This document shows, one piece after another, positions 1 through 7,164 of a DNA stretch of 42,308 nucleotides. The first letter of the stretch is position 1; the number at the start of each line of letters is the position of its first letter. This stretch comes from an uncultured Clostridia bacterium (GTDB lineage: Bacteria > Bacillota > Clostridia > TANB77 > CAG-508), in the NCBI GenBank assembly GCA_944387395.1, contig CALXEU010000049.1, positions 1-42,308 of the forward strand, written 5' to 3'. Under the pieces are notes generated by a model that had not been told where the DNA came from, did no database searches, and saw nothing but the letters and a program-made list of their open reading frames with translations. A program made the translations under genes and the position numbers.

Positions 1-1
1 C

Positions 2-295
2 TTTATAAATATAGTTGCATGGAACAAGACTGCAGAATTTGTTAGTAAGTACTTTAAAAAAGGTCAACAAGTTGCCGTAGTTGGAAGATTACAAACAAGA
101 ACTTGGGACGACGATAAAGGACAAAAACACTACATAACAGAAGTTATAGCAGAGGAAACATACTTTGCAGACAGCAGACGTGATGGTTCACAGAGTGGAG
201 ATGATTTTGGAACTAGCTTCGGAATTGAAGGTCAAATACCTCAGAGTGCTGATTCGGAATTTGAAGTATCATCTGGAGATGACCTACCATTTTAG
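2..295 (+). CDS. ssb: Single-stranded DNA-binding protein, C-terminal part (5' end outside window)
   Basis: The reading frame is open from base 2 to the TAG at 293-295 and encodes the end of an OB-fold protein followed by a flexible acidic tail. The visible part contains the typical SSB strand segments 'GQQVAVVGRLQTRTW' and 'YITEVIAEE'. It ends in DDLPF, the conserved acidic tip through which SSB recruits replication and repair proteins. The protein binds exposed single-stranded DNA at forks. It lies 33 bp before rpsR, and the common order rpsF-ssb-rpsR suggests rpsF lies just outside the window. The N-terminal half is not visible, so paralogue status cannot be judged. Identification by motif and context is strong. 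Confidence 0.95.
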   Translation, partial: FINIVAWNKTAEFVSKYFKKGQQVAVVGRLQTRTWDDDKGQKHYITEVIAEETYFADSRRDGSQSGDDFGTSFGIEGQIPQSADSEFEVSSGDDLPF

Positions 296-328
296 TTGAA
301 AATAAATAGAATAGGGAGGATATAAAAA

Positions 329-598
329 ATGGCAGATAAGAGACAAAAAAGAAATAACAATGATGAAGATTTTAACCCAAAATTCAAAAAAGCAAGAAAA
401 AAAGTTTGCCCATTATGTGCAAATAAAAATCTTGTTTTAGATTACAAAAATGCAGACCAATTAAAAAAGTTCATCAACGATAAAGGTAAAATTCTACCAA
501 GAAGAGCAACAGGCGCTTGCGCAAAACATCAAAGAGACATTACTATAGCAGTAAAAAGAGCAAGACAAATTGCTATATTACCATATACACAAGAGTAA
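329..598 (+). CDS. rpsR: Small ribosomal subunit protein bS18
   Basis: An 89-residue basic protein with the bS18 core '[10 protein letters not shown]' and '[14 protein letters not shown]'; it is a component of the 30S platform next to bS6. A GGGAGG ribosome binding site lies about ten bases before the ATG. It carries a CPLC pair near residues 27-30 and a C-x-x-H (CAKH) near residues 64-67, together a plausible zinc site. This matches the cysteine-containing (C+) version of S18 described for several ribosomal proteins, rather than the cysteine-free form in Bacillus. It follows ssb as in most Firmicutes. The zinc binding is inferred from residue spacing only. Confidence 0.97.
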   Translation: MADKRQKRNNNDEDFNPKFKKARKKVCPLCANKNLVLDYKNADQLKKFINDKGKILPRRATGACAKHQRDITIAVKRARQIAILPYTQE

Positions 599-675
599 AA
601 TTAAATTATTTAATACTGATTTTATATGTTACTATTTTGTAATTTTTTTGAAAGAATATTGTAATTAAAAAAATA

Positions 676-704
676 TTGACTATATAAAAAAAGAATAGTA
701 AAAT
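676..704 (+). promoter_or_regulatory. Sigma-A-type promoter for the LPXTG protein gene
   Basis: TTGACT at 676-681 and TAAAAT at 699-704 are separated by exactly 17 bases, a near-consensus housekeeping promoter. It lies about 50 bases before the ATG at 752, so the small surface protein is probably transcribed on its own rather than from the rpsR operon. Confidence 0.75.
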
Positions 705-751
705 TAAAAATGAAGATAATAATATTAGTATTAAATGAGAAGGAGAAAAAA

Positions 752-1123
752 ATGATGAAAAATAGTTCAAAAGTATTAATTGGAATCTTAATGTTTGCAG
801 TAATTGTACTAAGTGCATCAATGTCGCAAGCTGTTAATGAAATAACTATTATAGGTGGAAATGCAACAACTACCGAAAATAGACAAAATACTACTAATAC
901 ACCAGTCATTGTTGGTGGAAACACAACAACAACAAATACTGCTGTAAACAGAGTTGTAAACACATCAACCTCATATAATACTGTTCCTACAGTAAATAAT
1001 GCTCAAGCTACTTTACCTCAAACAGGAGAAACAGACATATATGTTGTAGCTGCTTTAGTTGTAGTATGTACAATTTCAGCAATATATGCTTATAGAAAAA
1101 TTCGTGATTACAATATAGACTAA
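752..1123 (+). CDS. Small LPXTG-anchored surface protein
   Basis: A 123-residue protein with all the parts of a sortase substrate. Residues 1-27 form a signal peptide (MMKNSSK, hydrophobic stretch, probable cleavage after SQA). Residues about 30-87 are a Thr/Asn-rich, low-complexity spacer containing two copies of a GGN-TTT motif. LPQTG lies at residues 88-92, followed by a membrane span and a YRKIRDYNID tail. The start at 752 is preferred over an in-frame ATG at 710 because AAGGAG sits just upstream of 752. A sortase gene faces it across a shared terminator, which suggests enzyme and substrate belong together. No binding domain is visible; it may be a short cell-wall stalk or spacer protein. 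The function beyond wall attachment is unknown. Confidence 0.85.
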   Translation: MMKNSSKVLIGILMFAVIVLSASMSQAVNEITIIGGNATTTENRQNTTNTPVIVGGNTTTTNTAVNRVVNTSTSYNTVPTVNNAQATLPQTGETDIYVVAALVVVCTISAIYAYRKIRDYNID

Positions 1124-1132
1124 TTATAAAAT

Positions 1133-1169
1133 AAAAAAACATCTCTTCAAACGAAGGGGTGTTTTTTTA
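1133..1169. terminator. Bidirectional terminator between LPXTG gene and sortase
   Basis: An A-run, the stem ACATCTCTTC / GAAGGGGTGT with loop AAAC (two G-U pairs when read on the plus strand), then seven T. The A and T runs on both sides let it serve both convergent genes. Confidence 0.9.
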
Positions 1170-1182
1170 TGCTCTTGGAAAA

Positions 1183-1869
1183 TCATTCCTCAATAGCTCT
1201 AACTATTATTCTTGTCCCTTTAAGACTATTACAAGTCATTAAAGTTATGAACCTTTTCCCTTGAGTATCTTGGGATGTACAAGATAAATCAGAACTATCA
1301 ACCTCAAATTTATCCGAAACTATATATCTCACACAATTTCCAGATAAATCATAAATTAAAATCTCATCATTTTGTTCTAAATTGCTAATTTTAGCAAAAA
1401 ATGTATTATCTATATAGTTATGCCCCGCAATACATAAATTTCCAACCTCGTTAGGAAGTGGACCTGCAAATCTACATGGAGCAATTTCTAGTAACTCATC
1501 AGAAACATCAGAAAGAATGGGGTAATCAATTTTTAAACTATCAATCTTAATAATACCAATTACAAAAGGAGAAGACTGACTTACAGTATTTTCGAAATTA
1601 GCTGTATAATTTTCATTACTTAAATACATACGTGAAATTGAAAAAGACTCTGCTAAAGTCTTAGCATTTTTATCTTTAAAATTTAAAAAATAAATTCTAA
1701 AAAAAATTAGAGCTAAAAAAAATATCAAAAATAAAACAGAAGTTATAAATAAAATAGTTAAAGATTTTTTATTCTTTTTATATAAATTATTATTAGAAGT
1801 ATCAATAAAACCCAAAATTTGATTCATAATTTTATTTCTTGAAAGCAAAATGCTTACACAATCCTCCAT
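1183..1869 (-). CDS. Sortase (class D/B-like, single membrane span)
   Basis: A 228-residue transpeptidase that cuts LPXTG-type signals and joins the protein to the cell wall. A cytoplasmic N-terminus is followed by one membrane span at about residues 37-62 and an outward catalytic domain. The catalytic triad is visible: His150 in IAGHNY, Cys213 in LMTCNS and Arg220 in GTRIIVRA. The strand pattern 'IDSLKIDYPIL' and 'APCRFAGPLPNEVGN' is typical of sortases. The class cannot be fixed by eye; the TC-N context and small size argue for D/E-like enzymes rather than housekeeping class A. The start is uncertain: no ribosome binding site precedes the first ATG, and GGAGG lies just inside it, so a later start (e.g. 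Met15) is possible. The convergent LPQTG gene is its likely substrate. Confidence 0.9.
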   Translation of the reverse strand: MEDCVSILLSRNKIMNQILGFIDTSNNNLYKKNKKSLTILFITSVLFLIFFLALIFFRIYFLNFKDKNAKTLAESFSISRMYLSNENYTANFENTVSQSSPFVIGIIKIDSLKIDYPILSDVSDELLEIAPCRFAGPLPNEVGNLCIAGHNYIDNTFFAKISNLEQNDEILIYDLSGNCVRYIVSDKFEVDSSDLSCTSQDTQGKRFITLMTCNSLKGTRIIVRAIEE

Positions 1870-2025
1870 AAAAGATTAATAAAAAATAATAAAAATTGCA
1901 TACTAATATTATTAGTTTAAACAAAAATACTAAAAAAATGTTGTAATAATAAAATAAAAATTCCATTTATTAAAAAAATAATAAAAAAAATCAAATAAAG
2001 ACTATAATTTCTAAAATATATATGA

Positions 2026-2090
2026 TAGAATATAAAAGATTTTAAAAGTAAGGAGGAAAAGAATACTACTTAAGTTAGTATTAAGAAAAG
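2026..2090 (+). promoter_or_regulatory. pyrH leader: extended -10 and ribosome site displaced by a hairpin
   Basis: TGATAGAAT (TAGAAT at 2026-2031 with an upstream TG) is a plausible extended -10. AAGGAGG at 2050-2056 is a perfect ribosome binding site, but the ATG of pyrH is at 2092, 35 bases further on. Between them AATACTA (2062-2068) and TAGTATT (2076-2082) form a perfect 7-bp stem with a 7-base loop. With the stem folded the effective spacing falls to about 14 bases. No closer ribosome binding site exists. Confidence 0.65.
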
Positions 2091-2091
2091 T

Positions 2092-2805
2092 ATGGAAGAA
2101 GTAAAGTATAAAAGAATTCTATTAAAACTTAGTGGTGAAGCTTTAGCTGGAGACAAAAAAAGTGGAATTGATACAAAGGTTTTAGGAGATATCTGTGACG
2201 AAATAAAAAAAGTTAAAGAACTAGGTGTACAAATTGCAATAGTAGCTGGAGGGGGAAATTTCTGGAGAGGAAAAAACGGAACAGAAATGGAAAGAGCTAC
2301 ATCGGATTATGTGGGAATGCTAGCAACGGTAATGAATAGTTTAGCACTTCAAGATGCATTAGAAGCAAGAGGAATGTATACAAGGGTTCAAACAGCAATA
2401 GAAATGAGACAAATAGCTGAACCATATATAAAAAGAAAAGCACAAAAACATCTTGAAAAAGGAAGAATTGTAATATTTTCTTGTGGAACAGGAAATCCAT
2501 ATTTTACAACAGATACAACAGCAGCACTTAGAGCAGCAGAAATAGAGGCAGATGTAATTTTAGTTGGAAAAACAATAGATGGAGTATATTCAGCAGATCC
2601 AAAAATAGATCCTAATGCTGTAAAATATGATAAAATAACGTACTTAGATATATTAAATAAAGACTTAAAAGTAATGGATTCAACTGCAACTTCATTATGC
2701 AGAGATAATAATATACCATTATTAGTTTTTGCAATAGCAGATCCTAAAAATATAGTGCGAGCTGTTAAAGGTGAAAAAATAGGAACTGTAGTTGTTGCAG
2801 AGTAA
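2092..2805 (+). CDS. pyrH: UMP kinase
   Basis: A 237-residue amino-acid-kinase-fold enzyme that phosphorylates UMP to UDP, the first step from UMP to all pyrimidine nucleotides; bacterial forms are hexamers regulated by GTP and UTP. Diagnostic motifs are '[14 protein letters not shown]' at the N-terminus, the glycine-rich 'AGGGNFWRG' near residues 52-60, and '[20 protein letters not shown]' in the middle. The length equals that of Bacillus PyrH. It heads the pyrH-frr pair conserved across bacteria. The ATG is the canonical family start, which makes the distant ribosome binding site real and unusual. Confidence 0.97.
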   Translation: MEEVKYKRILLKLSGEALAGDKKSGIDTKVLGDICDEIKKVKELGVQIAIVAGGGNFWRGKNGTEMERATSDYVGMLATVMNSLALQDALEARGMYTRVQTAIEMRQIAEPYIKRKAQKHLEKGRIVIFSCGTGNPYFTTDTTAALRAAEIEADVILVGKTIDGVYSADPKIDPNAVKYDKITYLDILNKDLKVMDSTATSLCRDNNIPLLVFAIADPKNIVRAVKGEKIGTVVVAE

Positions 2806-2878
2806 TAAAAATTTTTATATAATAAAAAATAATAATAAAAATGGTTATTAAAATTAAAAAATAATAATATAAAATTAG

Positions 2879-2920
2879 AAAGGAGTAGCTGGAAAAACAA
2901 AAATACCAGCACATAAAAAA
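2879..2920 (+). promoter_or_regulatory. frr ribosome binding site displaced by a hairpin
   Basis: AAAGGAG at 2879-2885 is followed after two bases by GCTGG (2888-2892) and CCAGC (2906-2910), a perfect 5-bp GC-rich stem with a 13-base loop, and then ten bases to the ATG at 2921. Linear spacing is 35 bases, but about 12 if the stem forms. The ten bases directly before the ATG contain no alternative ribosome binding site. Confidence 0.65.
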
Positions 2921-3469
2921 ATGGATTATAATAATATAAAAGAAAAAATGGAGAAAACAATTAGTGTATATGAAGAAAATTTATCAGAAATAAGAGCAGG
3001 AAGAGCAAACCCAAACATACTTAATAAAATTACAGTTGACTACTACGGAGTTGCAACACCAATAAACCAAATTGCAGGAATATCAGTTCCAGAAGCTAGA
3101 ATGATAGTAATTCAACCTTGGGATGTTAGTGTACTTAAAGAAATTGAAAAAGCTATAAATATGGCAGAAATAGGAATAAATCCAAACAATGATGGAAAAG
3201 TAATAAGACTTATATTCCCAGAACTTACAGAAGAAAGAAGAAAAGAAATTGTAAAAGATGTAAGAAAGTTAGCAGAGGAAGCTAAAATTTCTATAAGAGC
3301 AATAAGAAGAGATGGAATAGATGAATTTAAGGCAAAACAAAAAGATGGAGAAATTACAGAAGACGAATTAAGGAGTGCAGAAGAAAATATTCAAAAAATA
3401 ACAGATCAAAAAGTAGATGAAATTAGTAAAATTGCAGAGAACAAGGAAAAGGAAATATTGAGCATATAA
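2921..3469 (+). CDS. frr: Ribosome recycling factor
   Basis: A 182-residue, mostly helical protein that, with EF-G, splits the post-termination ribosome into subunits. The family signatures 'LSEIRAGRANPNIL' (residues 21-34), 'YYGVATPINQIA' and 'ISIRAIRRDGIDEFK' are present, and the length is within a few residues of the usual 185. It follows pyrH by 115 bp and precedes ispA by 25 bp in the same direction, so it is probably part of one operon. Nothing in the protein itself is unusual; the leader is. Confidence 0.97.
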   Translation: MDYNNIKEKMEKTISVYEENLSEIRAGRANPNILNKITVDYYGVATPINQIAGISVPEARMIVIQPWDVSVLKEIEKAINMAEIGINPNNDGKVIRLIFPELTEERRKEIVKDVRKLAEEAKISIRAIRRDGIDEFKAKQKDGEITEDELRSAEENIQKITDQKVDEISKIAENKEKEILSI

Positions 3470-3494
3470 TAAAATATAGATTATAGAGGAAAAG

Positions 3495-4376
3495 ATGGAT
3501 TTTAAAGTAGAGTTAAAAAAATATCAAGAACAAATAAATGAAGAATTATCAAAATATTTAAAAGAAGAAGATTCTCCCGAAAGAATATTAAACGATTCAA
3601 TAAAATATAGTCTAATGGCTGGAGGAAAAAGGCTAAGACCAATTTTAATGTTAAAGACTTACCAATTGTTTAATGATAATATAGAAAATTGCATGCCATT
3701 TGCAGTTGCTATAGAAATGATACATAATTTTTCTTTAATTCACGATGACTTGCCAGGAATTGATAATGATGATTTTAGACATGGAAAACTAACAAATCAT
3801 AAAAAATTTAATGAAGCAACAGCAATATTAGCAGGAGATTCACTACTTAATCAAGCATATATTGTAATTAGTAAATCATTATTACAAAATGAACAAATTG
3901 AAAGAAAAATAAAAGCACTATCAGAACTTAGTCATAGTGTTGACTGTATGCTTATTGGAGAATATGTAGATACAGAATATGAAGGAAAACAAATTTCGCA
4001 TGAGTATTTAGATTATATTCATAACAATAAAACAGGTGCTTTGCTAAAGGCGTGTTGTCGTATAGGGGCTATTTTAGCTGGAGCAGATGAAGAAGATATT
4101 AAAAATGTAACGGAATATGCAAATCATATAGGATTGGCATTTCAAATTAAAGACGATATCTTATCTGAAATTGGTGATGAAAAAATATTAGGCAAACCTG
4201 TTGGGAACGATAGAGAAAAAGGCAAATGTACTTATGTAACAAAATATGGACTAGAAGAATCACAAAAAAGATTAAGTGAGTTAACACAAGAAGCAATAAA
4301 AAAAATTGAAAGATATGGAGAAAAAGGAGAGTTCTTAAAAGAATTAGCACTATATATAATGGAACGAAATAAATAA
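3495..4376 (+). CDS. ispA: Polyprenyl (farnesyl/geranyl) diphosphate synthase
   Basis: A 293-residue trans-prenyltransferase that condenses isopentenyl and dimethylallyl diphosphate to geranyl and farnesyl diphosphate. The first aspartate-rich motif is in 'LIHDDLPGIDNDD' (about residues 81-93) and the second is 'QIKDDILSEIGD' (about residues 218-229). 'GGKRLRPIL' near residue 44 is the usual diphosphate-binding arginine region. The short-chain size class fits IspA. The product length cannot be fixed by eye. It stands directly before uppS, which uses farnesyl diphosphate as primer, so the two genes make a coherent step pair for undecaprenyl diphosphate. AGAGGA provides the ribosome binding site. 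Confidence 0.93.
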   Translation: MDFKVELKKYQEQINEELSKYLKEEDSPERILNDSIKYSLMAGGKRLRPILMLKTYQLFNDNIENCMPFAVAIEMIHNFSLIHDDLPGIDNDDFRHGKLTNHKKFNEATAILAGDSLLNQAYIVISKSLLQNEQIERKIKALSELSHSVDCMLIGEYVDTEYEGKQISHEYLDYIHNNKTGALLKACCRIGAILAGADEEDIKNVTEYANHIGLAFQIKDDILSEIGDEKILGKPVGNDREKGKCTYVTKYGLEESQKRLSELTQEAIKKIERYGEKGEFLKELALYIMERNK

Positions 4377-4394
4377 TTAAGAAAGAGGTATTAA

Positions 4395-5102
4395 ATGGAA
4401 AATATAGATAATATACCAAGTCATATTGCTATTATTATGGATGGAAATAGAAGATGGGCAAAGAAAAATAATCTGCAGGCAGCACAAGGACATAAAGAAG
4501 GAGCAGAAAATCTAAAAAGACTGTCAAAATTTGCAAATAAGCTTGGAATAAAATATATGACTGTATATGCATTTTCAACTGAAAATTGGAAACGAACAGA
4601 AGAAGAAGTAGGAGCTATAATGAAACTACTTAAATTCTACATTTTGGACTTTTTTAAATCAGATGACAATAATATAAAGGTAAAAGTTATCGGAAGAATG
4701 GAAGACTTACCAAAAGATTTATCTAATGAAATTAAGAAAATTGAAGAAAAAACTAAAAACAATACAGGAATGACACTTAATATTGCTTTTAACTATGGTG
4801 GAAGAGATGAAATTGTAAGGGCAACAAGGAATATAGCACAGAAAGTTAAAAACAATGAAATAGAAATCGAAGACATTAATGAAGATTTAATTTCAAATAA
4901 CTTATATACAGCAGGACAGCCAGATCCAGATTTATTAATTAGAACTTCTGGCGAAGAAAGAATAAGCAACTTTTTGCCTTGGCAAATTTCATATTCAGAA
5001 TTTGTATTTACAGATAAATATTGGCCAGAATATTCTGAAGAAGATTTACTAGAATCAATAGCAATTTATCAAAAACGTACAAGAAGATTTGGTGGAAAAT
5101 AA
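4395..5102 (+). CDS. uppS: Undecaprenyl diphosphate synthase (cis-prenyltransferase)
   Basis: A 235-residue cytosolic, membrane-associated enzyme that extends farnesyl diphosphate with eight isopentenyl units to form the C55 carrier lipid for peptidoglycan and surface glycans. It has 'IAIIMDGNRRWAK' near residue 11-23 with the catalytic Asp, 'YMTVYAFSTENWKR' and 'RTSGEERISNFLPWQ' with the diphosphate-binding arginines. Spacing to ispA is 18 bp and to cdsA 25 bp. The gene sits in the classic frr-uppS-cdsA order, here with ispA inserted before it. The glycan cluster at 18-28 kb would depend on its product. Confidence 0.97.
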   Translation: MENIDNIPSHIAIIMDGNRRWAKKNNLQAAQGHKEGAENLKRLSKFANKLGIKYMTVYAFSTENWKRTEEEVGAIMKLLKFYILDFFKSDDNNIKVKVIGRMEDLPKDLSNEIKKIEEKTKNNTGMTLNIAFNYGGRDEIVRATRNIAQKVKNNEIEIEDINEDLISNNLYTAGQPDPDLLIRTSGEERISNFLPWQISYSEFVFTDKYWPEYSEEDLLESIAIYQKRTRRFGGK

Positions 5103-5127
5103 ATATACGAAAGGTTTATAAAAAATT

Positions 5128-5931
5128 ATGAAAAGAGTTTTATCAGGCGCAATAATTTTTGTAGCAGTACTTGCAATTTTTTTAACAGGAAATATATATG
5201 TAGTAGATTTAGCAATATGTCTTATATCAATAAGATGTATTAAAGAACTATTTGATGCATTTGAAAAAAAAGACTATCATCCAATAAAATGGGTAGCATA
5301 TTTAGGAGCAATTTTTGCAGCAGTAACAAATTTACTTCCAAATGAATTAGGAAATTTTTTAATTAAATTGCTAATTCCAGCAGTTACTGTAATTTCATTT
5401 ATATATTTAATTTTAAAATCTGAAAAGATAAATATAATGGATGTTCTAATTACAATATTTGGAATGCTATACATAGTATTATTCTTAAATGTACTTACAA
5501 AAATTACTGCCATGAATAATGGCAATTTACTAATATGGTATGTATTTATACCAGCGTGGATTACAGATGTGTGTGCACTATACACAGGTAAAACAATAGG
5601 AAAACATCATTTTACCAAAATAAGTCCTAATAAGACAATAGAAGGTTGTATAGGTGGAACTATTGGTGCAATATTAGTAACTTTGTTATATACAATACTA
5701 TTTAATCAAATTGTAGATTATAAAATAAACTATATTGTAATAGGTATAGCAGCATTTGTATTAAGTATTATAGGTCAAATTGGAGACCTAGCTGCATCAT
5801 CTATAAAAAGATACGTTGGAGAAAAAGATTTTAGTAACTTAATACCAGGACATGGTGGTATGTTAGATAGAATAGATAGTATAATATTTATAGCACCTTT
5901 TGCATATTTATTATTAACAGTACTAATATAA
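5128..5931 (+). CDS. cdsA: Phosphatidate cytidylyltransferase
   Basis: A 267-residue integral membrane protein with about seven or eight hydrophobic spans, making CDP-diacylglycerol from phosphatidate and CTP, the branch point to phosphatidylglycerol and other phospholipids. The C-terminal signature is clear: 'SSIKRYVGEKDFSNLIPGHG' leading into GGMLDRIDS near residues 230-255. The length is typical. The gene lies between uppS and rseP in the usual order, but dxr, which often follows cdsA, is absent and only 30 bp separate cdsA from rseP. Confidence 0.96.
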   Translation: MKRVLSGAIIFVAVLAIFLTGNIYVVDLAICLISIRCIKELFDAFEKKDYHPIKWVAYLGAIFAAVTNLLPNELGNFLIKLLIPAVTVISFIYLILKSEKINIMDVLITIFGMLYIVLFLNVLTKITAMNNGNLLIWYVFIPAWITDVCALYTGKTIGKHHFTKISPNKTIEGCIGGTIGAILVTLLYTILFNQIVDYKINYIVIGIAAFVLSIIGQIGDLAASSIKRYVGEKDFSNLIPGHGGMLDRIDSIIFIAPFAYLLLTVLI

Positions 5932-5961
5932 AAATGCATTGTAATTCAAGGAGGAGAAAAA

Positions 5962-6732
5962 TTGTTTTTTGGATTAATAAGCACTATAAAAATAATAATA
6001 TTGTTGGGATTCTTAATTGGAATACATGAAACAGGTCACTTAATTGCTGCTAAACTTTGCAAGGTAAAGGTAAAGGAATTTGCAATAGGATTTGGTCCAA
6101 CAATATGGAATAAGCAAGGAAAAGAAACGAAGTATTCTCTTAAACTAATACCACTTGGTGGATTTGTTAGCATGCTAGGAGAAGAAGAACAAATAGATGA
6201 AGAAGGCTCATTTAGCAAAGCTCCAATATTAAAGAGAATGGCAATAGTAGCAGCTGGTGCATTTGTAAACATTGTATTTGCAATTATTATATATTTTATC
6301 CTAGCATTAACTATAGGAAATTATGAAGAAATACTTGAAATAGATTCACCTTTAAATAGAATAAAATATTCTCTTGATGCATGTGGTGAATTTATAAATA
6401 TTACTATTCAAGGTTATAAACAGTTATTTACAGGAATAAACATTGCTGAACAGTTTGTTGGGCCAGTTGGCATTTCTGAAATAATTGTTAAAACAAATGG
6501 ATTTAGAGAATTTATATACATTCTAGCAATAATATCTATGTCGCTCGGCATAACAAATTTAATTCCATTTCCACCATTAGACGGAGGGAAAATACTATTT
6601 CTACTAATAGAAGCAGTCAGAAGAAAACCATTAAAACAAGAAACAGAAATAAAAATTCAGCTACTAGGATTTGCAGTTTTACTTAGCTTAGCTATATTTA
6701 TTACCTACAATGATATAATAAAAATTATATGA
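5962..6732 (+). CDS. rseP: RseP/SpoIVFB-like site-2 protease lacking a PDZ domain
   Basis: A 256-residue membrane metalloprotease of the M50 family. The zinc motif HETGH is at residues 22-26 in the first span, and the third zinc ligand region 'NLIPFPPLDGG' lies near residues 197-207. TTG is the start, with AAGGAGGAG just upstream. Most RseP proteins have about 400 residues with one or two PDZ domains between these motifs. Here the central segment is short and no PDZ fold is evident, so it is either a compact RseP or closer to other small S2P enzymes. The position after cdsA supports RseP. The missing PDZ suggests substrate gating differs from the classical sigma-factor pathway. Confidence 0.85.
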   Translation: MFFGLISTIKIIILLGFLIGIHETGHLIAAKLCKVKVKEFAIGFGPTIWNKQGKETKYSLKLIPLGGFVSMLGEEEQIDEEGSFSKAPILKRMAIVAAGAFVNIVFAIIIYFILALTIGNYEEILEIDSPLNRIKYSLDACGEFINITIQGYKQLFTGINIAEQFVGPVGISEIIVKTNGFREFIYILAIISMSLGITNLIPFPPLDGGKILFLLIEAVRRKPLKQETEIKIQLLGFAVLLSLAIFITYNDIIKII

Positions 6733-6737
6733 AACTA

Positions 6738-6766
6738 TTGACAGTGAACATAAAATGATATATAAT
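6738..6766 (+). promoter_or_regulatory. Perfect-consensus promoter of GC-rich cassette 1
   Basis: TTGACA at 6738-6743, a 17-base spacer, and TATAAT at 6761-6766: both hexamers are exact consensus. It lies immediately after the rseP stop codon and drives the GC-rich small gene at 6813. Confidence 0.9.
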
Positions 6767-6812
6767 GTTATTGTTCGAAAGTACACACTCTAATGTATCG
6801 GGAGGAACAGTT

Positions 6813-7067
6813 ATGTCACTCAGCTACAAAGAATCCGAGAAACTCAAGGAGGCCATCGAAGATGGCCTGAGAGCATGGAAAGGAGAAATGCCCGATCTGT
6901 CTGAAAAGACAGAAATGATCTACGAGGAACTCGTGATCGGTCGGACGTGGATTTCTTCGTCCGTTATTGAGAGGGACAATGAAGGCCGGGTTTGCTCGGC
7001 TGGAGTGAAGTTCAAGGTTAAGAGTGGAGACAAATTTACCATCTTGGCCAATTTCAAGGAGGACTAA
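6813..7067 (+). CDS. Small hypothetical protein of GC-rich cassette 1
   Basis: An 84-residue soluble protein beginning MSLSYKESEKLKEAIEDG. I do not recognise the family. The N-terminal 40 residues look helical and acidic; the C-terminal half ('GRVCSAGVKFKVKSGDKF') looks like alternating beta strands. The ATG at 6813 is chosen over an upstream in-frame start at 6765 because GGGAGG sits seven bases before it and the upstream codons overlap the promoter. Base composition stands out: 31 of 60 bases are G or C at 6841-6900, against 16 of 60 at 6661-6720 within rseP. It uses codons such as CTC, CGG and CCC that its neighbours avoid. It has its own perfect promoter and terminator, hence probably acquired as a single unit. 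Confidence 0.75.
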   Translation: MSLSYKESEKLKEAIEDGLRAWKGEMPDLSEKTEMIYEELVIGRTWISSSVIERDNEGRVCSAGVKFKVKSGDKFTILANFKED

Positions 7068-7077
7068 CATTAGAGAA

Positions 7078-7110
7078 GGGGAGCTCATGTTCATTATGAG
7101 CTCCCTTTTT
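7078..7110 (+). terminator. Terminator of GC-rich cassette 1
   Basis: The stem GGGAGCTCAT (7079-7088) / ATGAGCTCCC (7096-7105) has a 7-base loop and is followed by five T. It is a strong intrinsic terminator that would insulate polC from the cassette's promoter. Confidence 0.93.
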
Positions 7111-7164
7111 AAAATTTAAAAAAATAAATATGATTCAAACTAATGCTTTGAAAGGAGCAGAAAA

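Noticed and set aside
606..963. Minus-strand ORFs opposite the LPXTG gene
   Set aside because: Low-complexity hydrophobic translations antisense to a well-supported gene; no ribosome sites.
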